DNA of 64,000 bases. It comes from Nannobrachium achirus. Its lineage: Eukaryota; Chordata; Actinopteri; Myctophiformes; Myctophidae. Location: the NCBI GenBank assembly GCA_963921795.1, contig OY997649.1:28123362-28187361 (forward strand), given 5' to 3'. A model generated the notes under the pieces. It was not told where the DNA came from. It was given only the letters and a program-made list of their open reading frames with translations, and did no database searches. Numbering within the stretch: the stretch's first letter is position 1; each line of letters starts with the position of its first letter. This document shows positions 56,398 to 64,000 of the stretch, one piece after another. A program made the position numbers and the translations under genes.

Positions 56398-56784
56398 AGG
56401 TGAATTTGCTTTATTCATGTTCTCGTATATAGTGCTATTATTACTGCAGTTGCGTTTATGAATAAGTTTATGTTTTTAGGGATCATTTTACTCATGTATA
56501 AAATGTTATGTTTTAGGGGAGGGCCATCTTCTTTTCTTTTTTTGGTTGGGGAGGGCCACTGATTTTTTCCCACATACAGAGGGAGGGTCATAGCATTTTA
56601 TATCAGGGCATATACATTTCCTCCAGTGACCCCCCTCCATAAATTTCGTTCTGTCCCTTACAAGCTGTACTTTGTTGTAAAGGTGACAAATCAACAATAA
56701 CAATGATATAAAACACAATACCATTTGGGTTTATTAAAGGGGAGATATAATCGACCAAATTTAGATTTCCGAACTTTTTGTGGC

Positions 56785-57878
56785 AAGTTTTACATTTTGA
56801 CTTGTAGCATAGAAAGTTGTATGTGTCAGTGAATTTGATAAAGAAAAACAACAACTGATCGAGTCATCTTCGTTAGTGCAGCTAACAGTGGATATACCAT
56901 ACCACATCTTACCATTTAATAACAAAACTCAGCACATACAGTAATCTTTGATGCAGTCATTTTCAAACCACATATTTTATAGATGAGTTTTGTCTTACCA
57001 GTTCTTTTGGTTTCCTCAACAAAGAGGCTGCTGGAGCGATATGAAGTAATTCCTAAGGACATTTATTAAAGAATGTGACAGGGACATGAAAGACATGATG
57101 CTATTCACAACATGTGCTCATAATATTTCTTCTTCTTTGATTCATTATTAAAGTCTTCTGATGAGGGGAGGTGATTGATGTATTGAGTCAAATTGAAAAA
57201 GTGTGTGCTTAAAATGCTGTAAGCTTCCATTCCATTGTGATAAAAGATTAAAGTTAGAGTTATTATCACCATATTAAAATGAGTATTCCTCCGTTAACTG
57301 TTTAGCAGTTATTCTTATAGTTTGACTATTTATAACAACACAGAAGGGACACATATGTCCATTTGCTTGCACATGATAAAAGAACAAAAAAATACTTCTA
57401 GACAGAGCTATTTAAATTCATAGGGGCTTTGCAGGGGAGGGAGGGGGGGGGGGGGGAATCATCATTTTCAAAACTAAGAAATGTATGTATTAAATGAGAA
57501 TAAATTAATGTGTAGACAAAGAGCTGTCATATTGCAACTTTGTAATCAAATATATTTGTAATGAAACTTAAAAACTAATTTAAATACAAACTAAAAATGT
57601 TGCTTTGCTAAGAAATAATACTATACATATACAGTAGGCTACTTACAAATTACATACAAAGTATAAGTTTGTGTAAAACATTTCAAATGTAATTAAATGC
57701 TCTGTTTGTACAGTATATACAGTAGGTCTGTGTGCCAGGATCAATAGAGTGCAGGAATAATAGTAGAATTTAAGGTGGTTGTATTCTGTTGGACATATCT
57801 GTGCTATATGTTAACAGGCTCTGTAGTAGCCCTTAGAAGCCATGTGCGTGCGCGTGCGTGCGTGTGCGTGTGTGCATG
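56785..57878. other. Intergenic; nothing recognised
   Basis: AT-rich, with a poly-G run at 57,441-57,457 and a (GCGT)n stretch from 57,846. No coding ORF. Confidence 0.5.
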
Positions 57879-58277
57879 CAGAGATGGGTACAAAATACAA
57901 AAAAGTATTAAAAGAAATATATATATACTTGTTCATTGGGGCTGTTAAGTATGACATCATTTTGTAGGCAGAGGAGAATTTCTGCCCCCAGTTTCCGTGA
58001 ATCTTTTTACTATTTTTACTATTTACACATTTTTCTTCTCTTTGTTGTTGAAAGGAAAGTGAAAGTGTTAGAATTATACTTTAGTCGTTATTTTTTAGTC
58101 GTTGTTTTTTGAAATAGCGAGGGACAGAAAATGCTCTGGGGGCAGATTCTCCTCTGCCTACAAAATGATGTCACGGCTTAAAAGCCCCTATAAGATACTA
58201 TCCTGGTGACAGTAACCTCATAGTATTTCACATAGTATTTTAGTAGTCTACTTTTTTGTATTTTGTGCCCATCTCTG
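57879..58277. mobile_element. hAT-like MITE inserted in a GTGC microsatellite
   Basis: CAGAGATGGGTACAAAATAC and its inverse end; flanks TGTGCATG and CGTGCATG (7 of 8). Inner inverted block GGCAGAGGAGAATTTCTGCC-like at 57,970 and 58,150. The element splits a (TGCG)n array. Confidence 0.82.
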
Positions 58278-60180
58278 CGTGCATGTGTGAGTGCTTGCGC
58301 GTGTGTGTGTGACATTTTGTATCATAATAATACTGACATTTTAGCCTGGGGACAGCACTTAAGTAGAGGGTTCATCATCCCTGGAGCAAGGCCATGCTAA
58401 TTCCTTAGGCAATTCTGCCGTAGTTTTGGTAATCTGATCGGTCCAATAGTGCCAGAGATTAGCTCACACACTTCCTAACTTCAAATTAGGGGTTGTAGTC
58501 TGTTCTCACCAAGTGGGAAGAGTGATCCACCTCGCTGGCGGTGACAAAAACTATGCCTAAACCTAACCTTAGTTTAGATATAAAAATAAGCAGCGGCACC
58601 GCTGACTCGATGGCCAGACATTGGGATTGGAAGTCTAATGTTCAAGGTTGCACGCCACAGAGTTATCTGGGAGACTGTAGGGTTTCCTGTTTTTCACAGA
58701 AAATAGCCGATTTACAGTTGTGAGCTCGTAGATCTGCAACTTTTTCTAAATGTTCACCCTATAACAGCGATGCTAGGGTTCAGGAAGTTAAATCTATAAT
58801 GAAATAAGCATTACATTTCAAAAAATGCACAAGGAATTCTTATTTGAACTGAGTTTGTTCACAAGGGATGAATGAGTTCAGTGATTTACATGATTCGTGA
58901 CAGGGTTATGCTTCCACATCAGTTGAACCTTCACTAGGACAGGAGACAAAAGCACAGCCCAGGCCCACAGTCTGTTTTAAGTTGAGGTGGGGCATTTCTT
59001 ATCACTCCTCTCTTCCTTTCAATGTAAGGAAATGTGCCGGACATTGTTAAAGCCTGGGCTACCTTATGCAAAAGCAAACTGAAGGGACACAAACCCACAT
59101 ATCAGCATGGAACAAACAGCGAGTCATGCAATGCTGAGATTGAACAATATATGACCCAGGCATGCTTTGCATGATAATTTCCCTAGCTGCTTCTTCACAG
59201 CCAAAAGTGGAGTTTTATTGTCCTTCCCTCACTGTTTGCATTCCATTGTTACTGGGCAAGTACAAATATCCTTCTTTATTCAGAAAGACTCAGACAGAAC
59301 TTCCACAACATTGACTGAACCCCAGTCCTTATCCATCCATCAGCATAGCTACTAACACAAGGCCTCCCAGCTCCAATCACTACCCCCACCCTAGTCTTTG
59401 ACATAACGCTGTTGTGGCTTTCCGGGCCTTTATGCTGGCTGTTGTCTGAGGCAGATTGAAGACCCTTTTGTGTGCGTCAGCCCCCAGTCCTGTGAGGCCT
59501 GGAGGAACCTGCTGAGCTCTGAGTGGAGAGACAGGAATGCGCATATGAATGGACTAGTGTGTTCTGGGCACCTGCTGATAGAGGGCCGGTATGCCTCGAT
59601 GAGTCTCGGTGCATCAGCGTAATCATCTTGTTCAATTACACGTGTAGCGTGCCGCTGTGTCCCCCTGTCATTTACACTGAATGAGAAGGGCCGTTGTTTC
59701 TGTTGTTGTGAATGTTGCACTGTTGACAGTTTGAAGCAACTATCAATGGACGTGGCAGGAAAGAAAGCCAGTCAGCTCCATTGTTTTACCAGTGAATGAT
59801 TAATAACAGACTAGATGCAGCTATTTTGTTGTCATTCTATTGTATTCTAACTACATTGCCTCATGAATGACTAGAGGGGAAGGGGGACGGCAGAGGGCAT
59901 ACTGTATTTCCCAGCATGTGGAATCAAAAGGTGAAACAGGGGCGGAAAGGTTTGCCTACGTCCAGGTTTGGCTACGTCCAGAATACTTGACGAATACTTG
60001 ACGACATATTTTCATCATTTCTGACAATATTTTGTAGTTGAATGAAAGCCTGTACAACATGTCATTCAGCTGCAGTCCAAAGATGTCAGGCTTTTCCTGG
60101 TGCGTTAAGTTCCGAACCAGCCCACCAATGTTCACTCTGACTGACTATGTCAAGGAAAATTACAATCCTTGATGTTATTG
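58278..60180. other. Intergenic, mostly without recognised elements
   Basis: One decayed hairpin module (58,696-58,745) with its usual right flank. 58,800-60,170 shows nothing I can name; a short CTACGTCCAG/ACTTGACGA duplication lies at 59,955-60,005. Confidence 0.5.
58696..58745. repeat. Recurrent hairpin module, copy V (decayed)
   Basis: AGAAAATAGCCGATTTACAG against GAGCTCGTAGATCTGC, followed by GCGATGCTAGGGTTCA as in the element at 45,212-45,633. Confidence 0.7.
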
Positions 60181-60903
60181 TCTCCACCAGCCGAAGGCTG
60201 AGGGAGAGTATGTTTTCCCCTCCGTCCGTCCGTCCGTGCGTCCGTCCGTCCGTCCGTCCGTCCGTTTGTCCGTTACCAGCTAATCTCCGGCGCCGTTGGC
60301 CCGGTCGCTGCCAAACTGTGCACACACACTCCCTCAACACCAATTCAGAACCTCTGCCCCAAATATTTCACATGGGCCTGTTCTAGCGCCACCAGGAGGC
60401 CGACTTTTGCAAAACTAACTTTTGCCAGTACTCCTACAGATTTTGTCCAAAAATCACGTAAATCAGTAGACAGTATCTCTACAGTCATGTGATCGACATG
60501 GATGTGTCAGATTTTCCATATTCCATCCTGATTGGCTAAAACTGGCTTTCAAAGTTTGCAGGATTGGTCAGTTTTGAATAAAATGCCTGAAATCCTGAAC
60601 GCAGTGTGCGATTTTGGTGAAATTGTGCATGCACATTCCCAATAGGCAGAGGAATAAATGCCACTTAAGAAAAATCAAATCAGCCTCATGGTGGCGCTAT
60701 AACAGGCCGATTCATGTTTTCACCTATAACTCCACCAATTAGTGTCAAACTTTGTATGCGCACTCCTTAGAGGCCAAGGTAAAACCTTTTCCCTGCATTT
60801 TTTACATCAGCCTTTTATAGCGCCATCAGGAGGCCGACTTATGTAAAACACATTACATGCCTGACCTGGTGGAGACCTGTGCTCGGAAGAGCACTGCTTC
60901 TAG
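60181..60903 (+). mobile_element. Helitron-like non-autonomous element, copy 2
   Basis: TCTCCACCAGCCGAAGG start, (TCCG)n array, then the hairpin GTGCTCGGAAGAGCAC and CTTCTAG at the end, as in copy 1 (4,073-5,227) but about 430 bp shorter, with one internal repeat fewer. Confidence 0.62.
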
Positions 60904-63900
60904 TTCAGAATGTTTTATACTTTGCGTATGGTTTCTCAATTGTGTCCTGTCCACTATGGTTTCACAAACATATTTCACTGTATAGTGTATAGTTCCTTCC
61001 AACACACTTATTTTAGTTAACTTTGAACATTAGTTGTCCTTGTTCATAATGTATTCAGCATCAAAGTTAAAAGCTTTTTTCGGACTTTATGTTCAGCTTT
61101 AGTAGTTTATGTGTGGGATTGTTGCAACCTCCTGGATATTAGGACTAACTAAAGTATATTAAAGTCCTGTGAGGAACATCACAGGCCAGCCAATGTTAGT
61201 GGCTGACTCACCATCAAGAGGATTTGGTTTTGTTATCCTCAGAGAATTCAACCCCCACCATATCCCAGTGCACAAAAACATTGCTTTTGACAACTTACCA
61301 CATAAATGTCTTCGAAAAACCCTGTTTGGATGTGGCTGAGGCACTTGAATTCACAATGACGTTGAAATTAACAGATGCCAACTGCAACCAATCTTTCAAA
61401 TTACTATAGTGATGAAAAAACCTTAGAGGTTCAGTGGCAACCTTTGATGAGACTGTAAACGGCATCTTTTAAATGATTGGGGGAGACAGGGGCGTAATAT
61501 AGACGACATGTAAATGTTAAATATAGACATACCCAATAATCTAGAAGTGCACATTTGACACAAGGCTTAAAAGTGATCCAGGTGAGATATTGTACAGCTG
61601 TACAAGTAAACATGTTAACTTCTGATACATACAAGGAGACCCTGAGGAGAGAAAGAGATAATCAAGAGGTTACAAAAAAAAAAAAAAGCAAGAGGCTCTT
61701 CATTAAGACTCTCGATGCATTGTCGTCATGTAGAAAATCCATTTACATTTAGATTCAAGTAATTAACATCACCCCCTCTAAATGTTTTAGATATCTGTTG
61801 AATAACAAAACAAGTGTTGAGACAGGATGACTGGCTTCATGAAAGTGTCTACTAATCGACGATTCAACACTTTTCATGTTGAGGCATGTCTTACAGGCCT
61901 GTTAGTTTTTCTTATATACTGTATATTGCAGCCCACATTGATATGAGAGAAGGTACATATGAGAGAAGTGATATGACTGGTGAAAGTGCTTGTTCTCTTG
62001 AAGGGTTCTCAAGTGCAGTACAGTTGCAACAAAGAAAGAATCCAGTCATCCTGTCCAAACGCCTCTGGACAGAAACAGATTGGATGGAGGTTTCAGCATG
62101 TAAAAGAAAGCACAAAGAGAGAAAAGAGAGGAGAATCTGAGAATATTTTACAGAATTAAAACTAGAATATCCCAGTGTTTTCTAACAATAACTGCACAAG
62201 ACTGGCTGAGAGACAAGTTGATATCCATGTTACAAACCTTTTCTAGAGCTTTATAACTATAGCAGGATAGGCCCTCTCTTAAAAGTCCACACATTTCCAA
62301 GTCTCCAGTTCAGAATCCTCCAAAGTGGTACAAAAAGAAAGGTAGGATGAGAACTTGTTTGTAGCAATGCAATAAACTGTAAGTATATTGATATGTATTA
62401 CTGAGCTTATTAATGGCACTCTGTTCACTACCATTTGCCTCATAGCAGTATATTCAAAGGCAACATGGACAACACTCCACTGCATTGCTACTTTTTTTTA
62501 CTGTGTTAATAAATCACCTAAAAGAGCGTCAACAATTTTGTCAGTGTGCAGGCTTTTTCTATTTATATACTGGACTATGCCGGTCTCTTCTCTGGCTCAC
62601 TCTTTGGTGAGCCTTGCGTCAAGAGTTATGTATTTATTGGTTATGTCTATACATTTACACGGTGTTACAGGCTTCTGTCTCCCCCAGTCATTTTAAAAGA
62701 TGCTGTTTACAATAGAGGGTATGCGTGTGACATCATCATCATACCCGGAAGTTAGGTGGGAATTCGCATACTGAGTGGCAAAAACTACTTTCTGGCCTTG
62801 ACAGCCCATACTGTACATCCAAACAGAAAAGTCCTATCTGATTGCATTAAACAAAGTTAAACGACGTTAAACTCACTTTACCACTCACTTTGCCACTCGA
62901 TTTGTCGCTCAATTTGCCATTCACTTTAAGCTCTATATCACCGCTTATTTTTCTGCCATGTTGTGTCCTGCATTGTATTGTTGTGTGTACTAAAAAAGTA
63001 TGTAAGAGGAAAAAAGGAAAATTGCCAAGCACTAAACATCATGCTGTTCAGTTATGATACAAATTAATGCAGTATATTTGATGGGCCTTTCCATAATAGG
63101 CCTGAGAATAATATTCTCAGAATAAGGGTTGTTATGAAGAACAAAAATATCCCATGTTCCAAATATCCCATGAACAGATTTGCGCAACCAAGACCAAGAC
63201 TAGAACCCGCAGGATCACCAACACTAAAGATAAAATGGCTCACACAGAGACACACAACATTTCTCGTCAGGACTCGAGAAAATCAGCAAGTACAAGAAAT
63301 TCTGTAGGTGGGTCAAGAGAAGCCCTGAGGGCTTGGGTGGCACAGGGGCTAAAGTATACCTGCCCATAACCGCACATTCGAATTTCCACTGAATTTGGTA
63401 CAAATGGTCTTGGGAGTCATGTGACAATGACCATCAAACAGATTTCGATTCTCCATACATTTCCTCTAATTGCCTTTAAAAAGATGTGGGTGGGGTGAGG
63501 GGTCTATTTCTTACAAAAAACTGCATATATCATGAATGCAATATCCAGTCATACCAAAATTGGAATCACATGAGAGAGCGCACATCCAAAACCGCCTTCA
63601 CTTCTGCCCATTGGGGGCAACATGAAAAGTTGCCCTGTATGCGAGCAGGCCTGGTGGAGATCTACACTCCAAGGAGCAAACCTTTCTAGTTTGTACTCTG
63701 TTGCACGATAGTGTGCTCAACAGATTTTCAAGGTAACGCTAGTAGATGAATAATGAACATCGTTTATTTCATCATTAGTGACTTATGCGGAAGGTTGTGG
63801 ATCCGAACTCTGCATGCAACATAAAGGTAGGGCAACAGATAAGGGACAACTTCAGATATATCTACACAACAATATTAGCTTTAAAATTAAACATACCGTA

Positions 63901-64000
63901 TATATTTTTATTATGTAAACAACTTAAAATGTTTGTCATAATAACAGAAAAACATCTACCCGGGTGAAGAATCATGACATCACTAGGAGAGGAAGTTGCT
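60904..64000. other. Intergenic; inverted-repeat element and small repeats only
   Basis: Includes the inverted-repeat element listed at 61,450-62,722, a 12-bp imperfect tandem (CTCACTTTGCCA-like) at 62,868-62,930 and a diverged Helitron-like 3' end at about 63,651-63,692. No gene recognised. Confidence 0.5.
61450..62722. mobile_element. Element with about 95-bp inverted ends, unclassified
   Basis: GTAAACGGCATCTTTTAAAT and GATTGGGGGAGACAGG at the left match the inverse of 62,617-62,722. The target duplication is not visible and no transposase is recognised. Confidence 0.6.

Larger units (their letters stand above)
55396..56657. mobile_element. PIF/Harbinger-like element, 1,262 bp, TTA target
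   Basis: Ends GGGACCTAGGGAAATTTATG and the inverse of GGGACAGAACGAAATTTATG share about 38 bp; TTA lies on both sides (55,393-55,395 and 56,658-56,660). The uninterrupted target sequence exists inverted at about 54,865-54,905, so the insertion point is directly visible. It contains a small ORF and a tRNA-like stretch. Confidence 0.85.
54752..56784. mobile_element. Inverted-repeat element with subterminal duplication, interrupted by a Harbinger-like element
   Basis: TGCCACAAAAAGTTCGGAAA at the left and its inverse at the right; inverted ends about 115 bp. The left subterminal block is repeated directly (54,780-54,935 and 54,955-55,105), and part recurs inverted at 55,330-55,395. Target duplication not clear. 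Confidence 0.75.

Noticed and set aside
63330..63420. Possible tRNA-derived SINE
   Set aside because: A weak box A-like GGTGGCACAGGGG and an ATTCGAATTTCC box B-like stretch only; no tail, no second copy in the window.

Overview
The window is vertebrate nuclear DNA and almost certainly comes from a teleost fish. It carries one large split gene on the minus strand, a receptor tyrosine kinase with 17 coding exons that I read as fibroblast growth factor receptor 1 (fgfr1). The exon lengths and phases are those known for vertebrate FGFR1. The surrounding DNA is dense in short DNA transposons, (CA)n and similar microsatellites, and tRNA-like or SINE-like debris, which is typical of teleosts. Species and the fgfr1a/fgfr1b paralogue are not decided here.

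Layout on the + strand: 1-8,740 is intergenic DNA downstream of fgfr1, with nested hAT-like, TTAA-type and Helitron-like elements at 3.4-7.5 kb. The putative 3' UTR is about 8,745-10,500 and the stop codon is 10,501-10,503. Coding exons 18 to 2 run from 10,501 up to 41,640. Both alternative IgIII exons are intact (IIIb 24,573-24,717 and IIIc 23,537-23,681). A non-coding first exon ends at 48,819, with the likely promoter just above it (about 49,200-49,660). From 49,670 to 64,000 I see no gene I can name, only repeats: paired hAT elements, a 263-bp-period tandem repeat, a Harbinger-like element whose empty site is visible in the same window, a second Helitron-like copy and other inverted-repeat elements.

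The joined IIIc coding sequence is 2,439 nt and gives an 812-residue receptor: signal peptide, three Ig domains with an acid box between the first two, one transmembrane helix and a tyrosine kinase with all catalytic motifs, ending in a PLC-gamma-type tyrosine tail. All splice phases close.

Two things stand out. First, a hAT-like element sits exactly on the 5' splice site of coding exon 5, with a perfect 8-bp target duplication. The G of the donor GT comes from the target duplication and the T from the transposon end, while the ancestral donor now lies 478 bp further into the intron. Second, one palindromic module of about 50-80 bp recurs about 20 times in 64 kb, at the centre of otherwise unrelated non-autonomous elements with three different target-site types (8-bp hAT-like, TA, TTAA). 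Many copies carry one fixed mismatch that gives the hairpin a direction. The usual alternative donor for the juxtamembrane Val-Thr (VT) pair, important for FRS2 binding in FGFR1, appears to be lost, and exon 17's donor has a second copy 911 bp downstream.
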